A model generated the notes under the pieces. The model worked only from the letters and a program-made list of their open reading frames with translations, made no database searches and had not been told where the DNA came from. Positions 18,731 through 28,735 of a stretch of DNA of 64,000 nucleotides are shown one piece after another; the stretch's first letter is position 1; every line of letters starts with the position of its first letter. The stretch is from assembly GCF_003575965.1 (NCBI RefSeq), contig NZ_QWJJ01000013.1, forward strand, positions 62,001 through 126,000, given 5' to 3'. Source of the DNA: Pseudooceanicola sediminis. Its GTDB lineage: Bacteria > Pseudomonadota > Alphaproteobacteria > Rhodobacterales > Rhodobacteraceae. Made by a program: the position numbers and the translations under genes.

Positions 18731-18904
18731 GACATTGCTACGCCGCCGCAGAGCCCCCGGATCAAAATCATCGCGCCCCACCCTGTTTCCCTGTTGCAAA
18801 TATCCAGATCCTGCCCTGTCCTCAGACCGTGCCCTCGCCCCCTTCGCACCTGCAGCGAACTTTCCGGGTTCCCATCGGCTCTGCCTTTGGGTAAAGACAG
18901 CCAC

Positions 18905-18988
18905 ATGATGACCCAGGCACATACCGTTTTCGCACCAGCTCCCTTCGGGGCGCTTCGTGCTGGCCTGCTTCTCCTAATCCGCCTCTGA
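18905..18988 (+). CDS. leuL: Probable leu operon leader peptide
   Basis: 27-codon reading frame ending GLLLLIRL, 79 bp before leuA. The four consecutive leucine codons are all different (CTG CTT CTC CTA) and a fifth Leu ends the peptide. A hairpin (18985-19017) begins at its stop codon. This is the architecture of leucine transcription attenuation: ribosomes stall at the Leu run when leucyl-tRNA is scarce. The ribosome binding site is weak (GGTAAAGA). Confidence 0.65.
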   Translation: MMTQAHTVFAPAPFGALRAGLLLLIRL

Positions 18989-19017
18989 GCGGTGCCGCAT
19001 CGGCGCGACTCGCTCAG
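18985..19017 (+). promoter_or_regulatory. Candidate attenuator hairpin before leuA
   Basis: CTGAGCG (18985-18991) pairs with CGCTCAG (19011-19017), with an inner GCCG/CGGC stem. It overlaps the leader stop codon. No T-run follows, so it may act with Rho or as an anti-terminator partner. An earlier stem (CCAGC...GCTGG, about 18934-18962) lies inside the leader frame just before the Leu codons. Confidence 0.5.
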
Positions 19018-19067
19018 GGGACCAGCCCTTCGCGCCAAGGCTTCAGGAGAATAGAAAGAGACATCCA

Positions 19068-20654
19068 ATGACCAATACGACTCCCTCGACCGCTGCAAAT
19101 CAAGACCGCGTCGTCATCTTCGACACCACGCTGCGCGACGGCGAACAAAGCCCCGGCGCGACCATGTCGCACGAGGAAAAGCTCGAAATCGCCGCCATGC
19201 TGGACGACATGGGCGTCGATATCATCGAGGCCGGCTTCCCCATCGCCTCCGAAGGTGACTTCAACGCCGTGTCCGAGATCGCAAAGAACTCGAAAAACGC
19301 GGTGATCTGCGGCCTGTCCCGCGCCAATTTCAAGGACATCGACCGCTGCTGGGAGGCCGTCAGGCACGCCGCAAAACCCCGCATCCACACCTTTATCGGC
19401 ACCTCGCCGCTGCACCGCGCCATCCCGAACCTGACCATGGATGAAATGGCTCAGCGCATCCACGACACCGTGTCACATGCGCGCAACCTCTGCGACGACG
19501 TGCAATGGTCGCCGATGGACGCCACCCGGACCGAACATGACTATCTCTGCCGCACGGTCGAGATCGCGATCAAGGCCGGCGCCACCACGATCAACATCCC
19601 CGATACCGTCGGCTATACCGCCCCGCGCGAATCTGCTGACCTGATCCGCATGTTGCTCGAACGCGTCCCCGGCGCGGACGAGATCATCTTTGCAACGCAC
19701 TGCCACAACGACCTCGGCATGGCGACGGCCAACTCCCTCGCCGCGGTCGAGGCTGGCGCACGCCAGGTCGAATGCACCATCAACGGCCTCGGTGAACGGG
19801 CGGGCAACACCGCGCTGGAAGAGGTCGTCATGGCCCTCAAGGTGCGCAATGACATCATGCCTTATGCCACAGGCGTCGACACCACCAAGATCATGAACAT
19901 CTCGCGCCGGGTCGCGGCGGTTTCCGGCTTCCCGGTCCAGTTCAACAAGGCCATCGTCGGCAAGAACGCCTTCGCGCATGAGTCGGGCATCCACCAGGAC
20001 GGTATGCTGAAAAATGCCGAGACCTTCGAGATCATGCGCCCGGAGGATGTCGGCCTCGCCGCAACCTCCCTCGTCATGGGCAAGCATTCGGGCCGCGCCG
20101 CGCTGCGCTCCAAGCTGCGTGAACTCGGCATTGAAATGGCCGACAACCAGCTGGCCGACGTCTTCGTGCGCTTCAAGGAACTCGCCGATCGCAAGAAGGA
20201 GGTCTACGACGACGACCTTCTCGCCCTCGTCCGCGTCTCCGATGATGCCACCCCGGATTTCCTTGTTCTCAAGGACCTGCGCGTCGTCTGCGGCACCGGC
20301 GGACAATCCGCCGAAATGGTCATGACGGTCGAAGGTGCCGAAAAGACCGCCTCCACCACCGGCGACGGCCCCGTCGATGCGGCCTTCAACGCGGTCAAGG
20401 AAATCTTCCCGCACGAAGCGCGGCTCGAACTCTACCAGGTCTCGGCCGTGACCGAAGGCACCGACGCCCAGGCCACCGTATCGGTCCGCCTGAACGAGGA
20501 TGGCCGCATCGTCACCGGCTCCAACGCCGACACGGATACCGTCGTCGCCAGCGTCAAGGCCTATATCCACGCCCTCAACCGCCTGCTCGTCCGGCGCGGC
20601 AAGGTCGGCGCGGGCGCCGATGCGCGTGAAATCAACTACAAGGATGCCGGCTGA
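19068..20654 (+). CDS. leuA: 2-isopropylmalate synthase
   Basis: 528-residue enzyme; first committed step of leucine synthesis (acetyl-CoA plus 2-oxoisovalerate). The TIM-barrel domain carries the FDTTLRDGEQSPGATM motif with metal-binding Asp, the HCHNDLGMATANSLAA motif with metal-binding His residues, and NGLGERAGNTALEEVVMAL. HESGIHQDGMLK belongs to the linker; the C-terminal LeuA dimer domain (about 395-515) is the leucine-feedback site. The length fits bacterial LeuA. Preceded by the candidate leu leader and followed by a clear terminator, so it is a single-gene operon. Confidence 0.97.
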   Translation: MTNTTPSTAANQDRVVIFDTTLRDGEQSPGATMSHEEKLEIAAMLDDMGVDIIEAGFPIASEGDFNAVSEIAKNSKNAVICGLSRANFKDIDRCWEAVRHAAKPRIHTFIGTSPLHRAIPNLTMDEMAQRIHDTVSHARNLCDDVQWSPMDATRTEHDYLCRTVEIAIKAGATTINIPDTVGYTAPRESADLIRMLLERVPGADEIIFATHCHNDLGMATANSLAAVEAGARQVECTINGLGERAGNTALEEVVMALKVRNDIMPYATGVDTTKIMNISRRVAAVSGFPVQFNKAIVGKNAFAHESGIHQDGMLKNAETFEIMRPEDVGLAATSLVMGKHSGRAALRSKLRELGIEMADNQLADVFVRFKELADRKKEVYDDDLLALVRVSDDATPDFLVLKDLRVVCGTGGQSAEMVMTVEGAEKTASTTGDGPVDAAFNAVKEIFPHEARLELYQVSAVTEGTDAQATVSVRLNEDGRIVTGSNADTDTVVASVKAYIHALNRLLVRRGKVGAGADAREINYKDAG

Positions 20655-20683
20655 GCCTGATCGCCGCACATGCTGAAATGAGG

Positions 20684-20714
20684 AAAGGCCCGGTGCATCG
20701 CTCCGGGCCTTTTT
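20684..20714 (+). terminator. Rho-independent terminator of leuA
   Basis: AAAGGCCCGG / CCGGGCCTTT perfect 10-bp stem with a 9-nt loop and a run of five T, 30 bp after the leuA stop. Confidence 0.88.
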
Positions 20715-20817
20715 CACGCGACTGGCCGCCAAACGCCCCTCGTCATCAGAGATGCCCCTCGCAGCCAAACGTCTGCCAAGTCCTGCTTCCCCCGCTCTCG
20801 CCACTCAGGCTCAGCTC

Positions 20818-21816
20818 TCAGCCTCTGGCCTTTGCCTCGGCCTTTGCCCCGGCCTTCGCCTCGTCCTTGCCGCTGCCGAACATCGACATCACCGGCGTCA
20901 CGACCATCAGCAGCACCGCGCCCAGGATCAGACCGACGACCCCGTCCAGCGCCGCCGTGACGACCCATTCGACCGCCCCCACCAGTGACTCGGGCACCAG
21001 GGCACTGGCCGAAACGGCAGCATGGTGGATGAATTCCTGTGGCCAGTGCCAGCCAAGTTCATGCACGCCATGCACGATGATCGACCCGCCGACCCAGATC
21101 ATTGCCGCGGTGCCGACCACCACCAGTATCTGCAGGAACACCGGCATCGCGCGCACGATGAAATGGCCCAGCCAGCGGGTCACGGACAGGCGGCCGTGGC
21201 GCGCCATGGCAAGGCCCAGATCATCCGCCTTCACGATGATGCCCACGGCCCCGTAGACGGCCAGCGTTATCAGCACCCCGGCCACGGCCATCGCCCCGGC
21301 CTCCATCCAGATCGACAGATCCTGCGGCAGCGCCGACAGGGTGATCGTCATGATTTCGGCGGACAGGATGAAATCGGTCTTGATCGCCCCCTTCACCTTC
21401 TTTTCTTCCAGGTGGGGATCGGCCTTCTTTTTCTCGACCAGCTCCGCCGCCTCGTGGTGCCCCGGCGCTACGGCGTGCCAGACCTTCTCGGCGCCCTCGT
21501 AACTCAGATAAGCGCCGCCAAGCATCAGCAGGGGCGAAATTGCCCACGGGGCAAAACTGGCCAGCAACAACGCAATCGGCAACAATATCACCAGCTTGTT
21601 GAACAGCGATCCGCGCGCGATTTTCCACACGATGGGGATTTCGCGTTCGGCGGAAAACCCCTGCACGTATTTCGGCGATACCGCCGCATCATCGATCAGC
21701 GCCCCGGCCGCCTTTGACGATGCCTTGACGGCCTGCCCGATCACGTCATCGACCGACGCAGCCGCCACCTTGGCAATCGCCGCCACGTCATCGAGAAGTG
21801 CGATTAGTCCGCTCAT
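20818..21816 (-). CDS. DUF808 family membrane protein (YedI-like)
   Basis: 332 residues, several hydrophobic segments. Matches DUF808 (E. coli YedI): N-terminal MSGLIALLDDVAAIAKVAAAS, VSPKYVQGFSAEREIPIVWKIA region, LLMLGGAYLSYEGAEKV and a late VPESLVGAVEWVVTAALDGVVG segment. The Ala/Lys-rich C-terminal tail looks cytoplasmic. Function unknown. The start at 21816 matches the family N-terminus; a start at 21852 would add 12 residues. Confidence 0.88.
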   Translation of the reverse strand: MSGLIALLDDVAAIAKVAAASVDDVIGQAVKASSKAAGALIDDAAVSPKYVQGFSAEREIPIVWKIARGSLFNKLVILLPIALLLASFAPWAISPLLMLGGAYLSYEGAEKVWHAVAPGHHEAAELVEKKKADPHLEEKKVKGAIKTDFILSAEIMTITLSALPQDLSIWMEAGAMAVAGVLITLAVYGAVGIIVKADDLGLAMARHGRLSVTRWLGHFIVRAMPVFLQILVVVGTAAMIWVGGSIIVHGVHELGWHWPQEFIHHAAVSASALVPESLVGAVEWVVTAALDGVVGLILGAVLLMVVTPVMSMFGSGKDEAKAGAKAEAKARG

Positions 21817-21922
21817 GTTGTCCAATGCCCAATCATCAAGGGGCCAGGACATCCCCCGGCCAGGTCCAGATCAAGGATAGCGCGCGTCGCTCCGGTTGCC
21901 AGCGCGATCCGGCGCGACGTGA

Positions 21923-22702
21923 TCAGCCTTGCGCAAACAATGCGGCAAGACGCGCCGCCTCGACCTCGGCACCGAAGGGCGTGTTGACGATGAACATGCC
22001 GCTGCCGATCATGCCGTGCCCCTTGCGCACCGGTGGAAAGGCGACCTCGCTTTTCAACACCTTGGGCAGGTCGGCCTCCTCCAGCTCAGCGATCATCTCG
22101 TGGTGGCGGGCGTCCCGCAGGATCGGATACCACAGCGCGATCACCCCGACGTTCCACTTGCGGTGCAGCTTGCGGATGAAATCGGGGATCGTGGCGTAAT
22201 CCTCCTTCATCTCGTAGCTCGGGTCGATCACGATCATGCCCCGCTTCGGTTCGGGCGGGCACAGCGACATGGCCATTTCAAATCCGTCCTGACGATAGAC
22301 GCGGGCCGCGTGGCGGATCATCGCCTCCAGCAGGGCGTCGTGTTCGCGCGGATGCAGTTCCGCCAGGTGCATCAGGTCGTCCTGGCGCAGCAATTCGGCC
22401 GCGACGCGCGGCGACCCGGGATAGGCGTCCGGCCCGTGCTCGGCGCGCACCGCGGCAACGGCCCTGGCAAGGGGATGATCGGGCGCGAACCAGTCGCCCC
22501 GCGCCCCGATACCCGCAGCGGCTTCGCCGGTTTTCAGCGCCTCGGCGCTGCCCAGATCATACAGGCCCCGCCCCGCATGGGTTTCCAGGTAACTGATCGG
22601 TTTCGCCTTTTCGGTCATCCGCGCCAGCATCACCGCCAACAGGGCGTGCTTGTGAAGGTCTGCGGGATTTCCGGCGTGATAGATGTGTTGATATGACAGC
22701 AT
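21923..22702 (-). CDS. rlmJ: 23S rRNA (adenine(2030)-N6)-methyltransferase
   Basis: 259 residues of the RlmJ (YhiR/DUF519) family, which methylates A2030 of 23S rRNA with S-adenosylmethionine. The N-terminus LSYQHIYHAGNPADLHKH is diagnostic; SYLETHAGRGLYDL is the SAM-binding region; IDPSYEMKEDY is the amino-methyltransferase motif IV, with Ser where many N6-adenine enzymes have a second Pro. Divergent from mreB with ~170 bp between. Confidence 0.92.
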   Translation of the reverse strand: MLSYQHIYHAGNPADLHKHALLAVMLARMTEKAKPISYLETHAGRGLYDLGSAEALKTGEAAAGIGARGDWFAPDHPLARAVAAVRAEHGPDAYPGSPRVAAELLRQDDLMHLAELHPREHDALLEAMIRHAARVYRQDGFEMAMSLCPPEPKRGMIVIDPSYEMKEDYATIPDFIRKLHRKWNVGVIALWYPILRDARHHEMIAELEEADLPKVLKSEVAFPPVRKGHGMIGSGMFIVNTPFGAEVEAARLAALFAQG

Positions 22703-22726
22703 ACCCCCCGATACGCGCTGCCTTGA

Positions 22727-23923
<1,197 letters not shown>

Positions 23924-24024
23924 GGCCCACAGGCTGACGTCGTATCACGATGCGCGGCCCCTGCGTGGGCCACGCGGGATATGTTTTCTGACCGTTTGAC
24001 TGACGGAGTCACCAACGGGGACGC

Positions 24025-25005
24025 ATGGCCAAGGACCGGACACAGGACGACGATTATGTCACCCCGCTGCGGCGTATGCTGGTCAGCGTGCTGGTGCTCG
24101 TGCTGTTCGCGATTTTCCTCGTGTGGCGAATCGACTCGCCGCGTGTCGAACGGTTCCGCTCCCAGGTGATCGACAGGGTCATGCCGCAGATGGATTGGGC
24201 CATGGCACCCGTCACCGGCACCATCAACCTGCTCCGCGATTTCCAGAGCTATTCACGCATCTACGACCAGAACCAGGAACTGCGGCGAGAGTTGCAGCAG
24301 ATGAAGGCCTGGAAAGAAGCCGCGCTGCAACTCGAACAGGAAAACGCCCGCCTGCTCGACCTCAACAACGTTCGCCTCGATCCGCGCCTGACCTATATCA
24401 CCGGTGTCGTGATGGCCGACAGCGGCTCGCCCTACCGCCAGTCCGTGCTGCTCAACATCGGGGCGCGCGACGGGATCGTCGATGGCTGGGCCGCGATGGA
24501 CGGCATCGGCCTGGTCGGCCGCATTTCGGGCGTCGGCCAGCAGATTTCCCGCGTCATCCTGCTGACGGATACGTCGTCGCGCCTGCCGGTGATCATCCAG
24601 CCCTCCGGGCAGACGGCGATGATCATGGGCAACAATACCGCCGCGCCGCCGATCGATTTCCTGGAAAACCCCGACCTCGTGCGGCCCGGTGATCGGGTGA
24701 TCAGCTCGGGCGACGGGGCGGTCTTTCCCGCGGGCCTCCTGGTCGGACAGGTGGCCGAAGACGCCAACGGCCGCCTGCGCGTCCGCCTCGCGGCCGATTA
24801 CGAACGTCTCGAATACCTGCGCGTTCTGCGCCATCTCGGCACCGAGGATCTCAGTGATCCCGGCTCGCTGATCGCGCCGCTGCCCGACCTGATCGCGCCG
24901 CTGCCCGGCGCGTCGGAAACCGACCCCTCTGCCTCTCCCGATGCCGAAGGACAGCCCGCCCTGCCCCCCGCCGGTGCGCAGGCGACCGGGGGCACCGATG
25001 GCTGA
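24025..25005 (+). CDS. mreC: Rod shape-determining protein MreC
   Basis: 326 residues. One N-terminal membrane helix (about 18-36), a coiled coil (about 75-112, LRRELQQMKAWKEAALQLEQEN), then the two beta-barrel periplasmic domain with TGVVMADSGSPYRQSVLLNIGARDG and DRVISSGDGAVFPAGLLVG. The last ~45 residues are Pro/Ala-rich, low-complexity, with a duplicated LIAPLPD/LIAPLPG. MreC scaffolds PBP2 and RodA. About 100 bp separate it from mreB; mreD overlaps its end by 8 bp. Confidence 0.95.
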   Translation: MAKDRTQDDDYVTPLRRMLVSVLVLVLFAIFLVWRIDSPRVERFRSQVIDRVMPQMDWAMAPVTGTINLLRDFQSYSRIYDQNQELRRELQQMKAWKEAALQLEQENARLLDLNNVRLDPRLTYITGVVMADSGSPYRQSVLLNIGARDGIVDGWAAMDGIGLVGRISGVGQQISRVILLTDTSSRLPVIIQPSGQTAMIMGNNTAAPPIDFLENPDLVRPGDRVISSGDGAVFPAGLLVGQVAEDANGRLRVRLAADYERLEYLRVLRHLGTEDLSDPGSLIAPLPDLIAPLPGASETDPSASPDAEGQPALPPAGAQATGGTDG

Positions 25006-25546
25006 GGCGATCCGCGCCTCCCTGCCCCGCATCTGGGGCCTGCGCGCCGCCTACGCGGGCCTGTTCGTGGTGCTGATGATGTTCGGGTTGCTGCCGCTTG
25101 AAACCATGCCCCGCCTTTGGGCCGGGCCGGACCTGATGCTGTCGCTCACCGTTGTTTGGGCGATCCGGCGTCCCGAACTGGTGCCGACGCTGCTGATCGC
25201 CGCTCTGTTCCTGCTGTCGGACCTGCTGCAAATGCGGCCACCGGGGCTGATGGCGGCGATTGCCGTCTTTGCCCTGCACCGCCTGAAACGCCGCGCCCGC
25301 GCCATGCGCGACCGCAACTTCCTGGCCGAATGGCTGGCCGCATCGATGACGACGGCTGTGGTCCTGCTGGGCTACCGCCTCGCGCTCGGGCTGTTCCTGC
25401 TGGACAAGCCGCAGCTGTCGGTCACCCTCAGCCAGCTGGTGATGACCGTGGCGTTCTATCCGATCACCGCCACCTTCTCGATCCTGTTCTTCGGCCTGCG
25501 CCGCGCCGCCGTGGGCGAAGTCGACTCGCTGGGACACCGCCTATGA
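24998..25546 (+). CDS. mreD: Rod shape-determining protein MreD
   Basis: 182-residue integral membrane protein with about five helices, linking MreC to the elongasome. The sequence is poorly conserved in this family; the hydrophobic pattern, length and position between mreC and mrdA make the call. Start 24998 (ATGGCTGAG) overlaps the mreC stop by 8 bp; an earlier in-frame start at 24941 would overlap much more. Its TGA overlaps the ATG of mrdA (ATGA). Confidence 0.92.
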   Translation: MAEAIRASLPRIWGLRAAYAGLFVVLMMFGLLPLETMPRLWAGPDLMLSLTVVWAIRRPELVPTLLIAALFLLSDLLQMRPPGLMAAIAVFALHRLKRRARAMRDRNFLAEWLAASMTTAVVLLGYRLALGLFLLDKPQLSVTLSQLVMTVAFYPITATFSILFFGLRRAAVGEVDSLGHRL

Positions 25547-27486
25547 AACGCACGCCCAAGGATACCGCGACAGGTTCTCGCCGCCTGACCCGCCGCGCCC
25601 TCTTCGTCGGGGGTCTCCAGGCCAGCTTCATCGGCGTTCTGGCCTGGCGGATGCGCTTTCTCCAGGTCGATCAGGCCGATGAATTCCGAATGCTGGCCGA
25701 GGAAAACCGCATCAACATCCGCCTGATCCCGCCTGCCCGGGGCGAGATATTCGATCGCAATGGCGTCGCCATTGCCCGGAACGAACCCGCCTACCGCATC
25801 ACCATCGTGCGCGAGGACGCAGGCGACATCGATACCGTCCTGGGCCGCTTGTCGCATCTCGTGAAACTCGACCCCGAGGAGATCGAACGCGCCATGACCG
25901 AGATGAAGCGGTCAGCACCGTTTCTGCCGATCACCCTGGCGGATCGCGTCAGTTGGGAAGACGTCTCGCGCATCGCCGTCAACACCCCCGCCCTGCCCGG
26001 CATCACACCCGAGGTCGGGCTGTCGCGCGGCTATCCGCTGGCACAGGATTTCGCCCATGTCGTCGGGTACGTCGGCCCGGTGTCTGACTACGACCTGTCG
26101 AAACTCGAAGACCCCGATCAGCTGCTGCGCATCCCGCGCTTCCAGATCGGCAAGGTCGGGCTCGAGGCCAAGATGGAAGACCAGCTGCGCGGCTCTGCCG
26201 GGGCCCGCCGGGTCGAGGTCAACGCCGTTGGCCGGGTCATGCGTGAACTCGACCGCCGCGAAGGCGTGCCCGGCGCCAACCTGCAACTGACCACGGACTA
26301 CCGCCTGCAAAATTACGTGCAGGCCCGCCTGGCCGGTGAAAGCGCCGCTGCCGTGGTCATCGACTGCGAACATGGTGATCTGCTGGCCGTCGGCTCGGCC
26401 CCCACCTTCGATCCCAACCTCTTTGTCGAAGGCATCTCGGTCACCGATTACCGCGCCCTGACGGAAAACAAGTATCGCCCCCTCGCCGCCAAGGCGGTGC
26501 AGGGCATCTATCCGCCCGGGTCCACCTTCAAGATGGTCGTGGCGCTGGCCGGGCTCGAGGCTGGCGTGATCGGCCCCGAAGACACCTTCTACTGCCCCGG
26601 CTACATCGAGGTTTCGAACCGCCGCTTTCACTGCTGGAAACGCGGCGGACACGGCTCGGTCAATCTTGAGGGCTCGCTGCAACACTCCTGCGACGTATTC
26701 TATTACGAACTGGCCATGCAGGTCGGCATCGAAAAGATCTCGGAAATGGCGATGAAGCTGGGCATCGGCGTGCACCACGACCTTCCGATGTCCGCCGTTG
26801 CCACCGGCCTTGCCCCCACCAAGGAATGGAAGCGCACCGTGCGCGGGCAGGACTGGGTGATCGGCGATACCGTCAACTCCGCCATCGGGCAGGGTTTCGT
26901 GCTGGCCTCGCCGCTGCAACTGGCGATCATGGCGTCGCGCGTCGCCACCGGGCGCAACGTGACCCCCCGCATCATCAAGAGCATCGACGGCGTCGAACAG
27001 CCCTCCGGATCGGGCGAAAGCCTCGGGCTGAACCCCAACAACCTGCGTCACGTCCGCCAGGGCATGTTCGAGGTGTCCAACAACCGCCGCGGCACCGGCT
27101 ATGGCGCGCGCATCATCGCCGAGGGCTACCGCATGGCGGGCAAGTCCGGCACGTCCCAGGTCCGCAACATCTCCGCCGCCGAACGCGCCGCCGGGGTGAC
27201 CAGCAACGCCGACCTGCCCTGGGAACGTCGCGACCACGCGCTCTGGGTCGATTTCGCGCCCTTCGACAACCCCAAGGTCGCCGTCTGCGTCGTCGTGGAA
27301 CACGGCAGCGGGGGCTCCTCCACCGCGGCGCCGATCGCCCGCGACATCACCCTCCAGGCCCTGTTCGAAGGTGACCCGCCGCTCGATGCCTACCCCGCAA
27401 AAGACCGCGACGCCGTGCGCGAACGCCAGGAGCGCCTGCGCGCCCTGCGCCCCGACGTCGAGCGAGAGAAGAAGAGCCGCGCATGA
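25543..27486 (+). CDS. mrdA: Penicillin-binding protein 2 (peptidoglycan transpeptidase)
   Basis: 647 residues, class B PBP of the elongasome. An N-terminal membrane helix (about 21-40) is followed by the dimerisation domain (PPARGEIFDRNG) and the transpeptidase domain: active-site Ser327 in PPGSTFK, SCD (Ser382) as the SxN-type motif and KSGT (Lys534), all as in other PBP2 proteins. The start is fixed by the ATGA overlap with mreD. Partner glycosyltransferase rodA follows with another ATGA overlap. Confidence 0.96.
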   Translation: MKRTPKDTATGSRRLTRRALFVGGLQASFIGVLAWRMRFLQVDQADEFRMLAEENRINIRLIPPARGEIFDRNGVAIARNEPAYRITIVREDAGDIDTVLGRLSHLVKLDPEEIERAMTEMKRSAPFLPITLADRVSWEDVSRIAVNTPALPGITPEVGLSRGYPLAQDFAHVVGYVGPVSDYDLSKLEDPDQLLRIPRFQIGKVGLEAKMEDQLRGSAGARRVEVNAVGRVMRELDRREGVPGANLQLTTDYRLQNYVQARLAGESAAAVVIDCEHGDLLAVGSAPTFDPNLFVEGISVTDYRALTENKYRPLAAKAVQGIYPPGSTFKMVVALAGLEAGVIGPEDTFYCPGYIEVSNRRFHCWKRGGHGSVNLEGSLQHSCDVFYYELAMQVGIEKISEMAMKLGIGVHHDLPMSAVATGLAPTKEWKRTVRGQDWVIGDTVNSAIGQGFVLASPLQLAIMASRVATGRNVTPRIIKSIDGVEQPSGSGESLGLNPNNLRHVRQGMFEVSNNRRGTGYGARIIAEGYRMAGKSGTSQVRNISAAERAAGVTSNADLPWERRDHALWVDFAPFDNPKVAVCVVVEHGSGGSSTAAPIARDITLQALFEGDPPLDAYPAKDRDAVRERQERLRALRPDVEREKKSRA

Positions 27487-28622
27487 GCTATCTTGAATAT
27501 GCCGTCAAAACCACGCCGTCCGGCCTGCGCAAGGTGCTCTATCTGAACTGGCCGCTGGCGCTGCTGCTGACGGCGGTCGCCTCGGTCGGCTTCCTGATGC
27601 TCTATTCCGTCGCAGGCGGCAGCTTCACCCCCTGGGCCGAACCGCAGATGAAACGCTTTGCCCTCGGCCTCGCGGTCATGTTCGCCGTCGGCATGGTGCC
27701 GATCTGGTTCTGGCGCAATATCTCGGGCGTCGCCTACGGCATCTCTCTCATGCTGCTGATCGCGGTCGAACTGTTCGGTTCCATCGGCATGGGTGCACAA
27801 CGCTGGATCGACCTCGGCCCGCTGCGCCTGCAACCCTCCGAACTGATGAAGATCGCGCTGGTGATGTTCCTCGCCGCCTATTACGACTGGCTGCCCGCGC
27901 GCAAGGTCAGCCACCCGGTCTGGGTCATCCTGCCCGTGTTGATCATCCTCGTGCCCACCTTCCTGGTGCTCAAGCAACCCGACCTCGGCACCGCCATCCT
28001 GTTGCTGACCGGCGGCGGCGCGGTGATGTTCATCGCCGGGGTCCACTGGGCCTATTTCGTCGCCGTCATCGCCGGGGCCGTCGGCCTCGTCTCGGCGGTC
28101 TTCGAAAGCCGGGGCACCGACTGGCAGCTGATCAAGAACTACCAGTTCCGCCGCATCGACACCTTCCTCGATCCCTCCACCGATCCGCTGGGCGCGGGCT
28201 ATCACATCACCCAGTCCAAGATCGCCCTCGGCTCGGGGGGCTGGGCGGGCCGCGGCTACATGCAGGGCACGCAATCACGCCTCAACTTCCTGCCCGAAAA
28301 ACACACCGACTTCATCTTCACCACCCTGGCCGAGGAATTCGGCTTTGTCGGCGGCATCGCCCTGCTGGTGCTCTACGCCTTGATCATCATGTTCTGCGTC
28401 TCCTCGGCGATGACCAACCAGAACCGGTACGCGGCACTGCTCACCCTCGGCATCACCACGACCTTCTTCCTGTTCTTCGCCGTCAACATGTCGATGGTGA
28501 TGGGCCTCGCCCCCGTGGTCGGCGTGCCCCTGCCACTGGTCAGCTACGGCGGCTCGGCCATGCTGGTGCTGATGCTGGCCTTCGGGCTGGTGCAAAGCGC
28601 GCATATCCACAAACCCCGCTAA
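27483..28622 (+). CDS. rodA: Rod shape-determining protein RodA (SEDS glycosyltransferase)
   Basis: 379 residues, about ten membrane helices, SEDS family. It polymerises lipid II together with PBP2. Signatures: GAQRWIDLGPLRLQPSELMK, LLKQPDLGT-type motif (VLKQPDLGTAILLL) and the catalytic-loop region FLPEKHTDFIFTTLAEEFGFVGG, with the late VPLPLVSYGGSAML motif. The ATG overlaps the mrdA stop. Last gene of the operon; a small GC hairpin follows. Confidence 0.97.
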   Translation: MSYLEYAVKTTPSGLRKVLYLNWPLALLLTAVASVGFLMLYSVAGGSFTPWAEPQMKRFALGLAVMFAVGMVPIWFWRNISGVAYGISLMLLIAVELFGSIGMGAQRWIDLGPLRLQPSELMKIALVMFLAAYYDWLPARKVSHPVWVILPVLIILVPTFLVLKQPDLGTAILLLTGGGAVMFIAGVHWAYFVAVIAGAVGLVSAVFESRGTDWQLIKNYQFRRIDTFLDPSTDPLGAGYHITQSKIALGSGGWAGRGYMQGTQSRLNFLPEKHTDFIFTTLAEEFGFVGGIALLVLYALIIMFCVSSAMTNQNRYAALLTLGITTTFFLFFAVNMSMVMGLAPVVGVPLPLVSYGGSAMLVLMLAFGLVQSAHIHKPR

Positions 28623-28653
28623 TGCGCAGCGCAGGTGGTGTGAGGCACTCCAA

Positions 28654-28671
28654 GGCGGGGTGAACCCCGCC
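28654..28671. repeat. GC palindrome after rodA (REP-like)
   Basis: GGCGGGGTGAACCCCGCC forms a 7-bp stem with a TGAA loop, 32 bp past rodA. The same palindrome family is widespread as a dispersed intergenic repeat in bacteria; it may end the mre transcript. Only one copy seen in this window. Confidence 0.45.
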
Positions 28672-28735
28672 CTACACCTCCCCGGCGCATCCTGTTAGCC
28701 TGCTCCGGACACACGCAAGACCTGCCGGAGGCCCC

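Noticed and set aside
24880-24915. Coding tandem repeat in mreC as a variable region
   Set aside because: Only two copies of LIAPLP; too short to be called a repeat array.
28654-28671. Mobile-element end
   Set aside because: Only a lone GC palindrome; no second copy, target duplication or transposase near.
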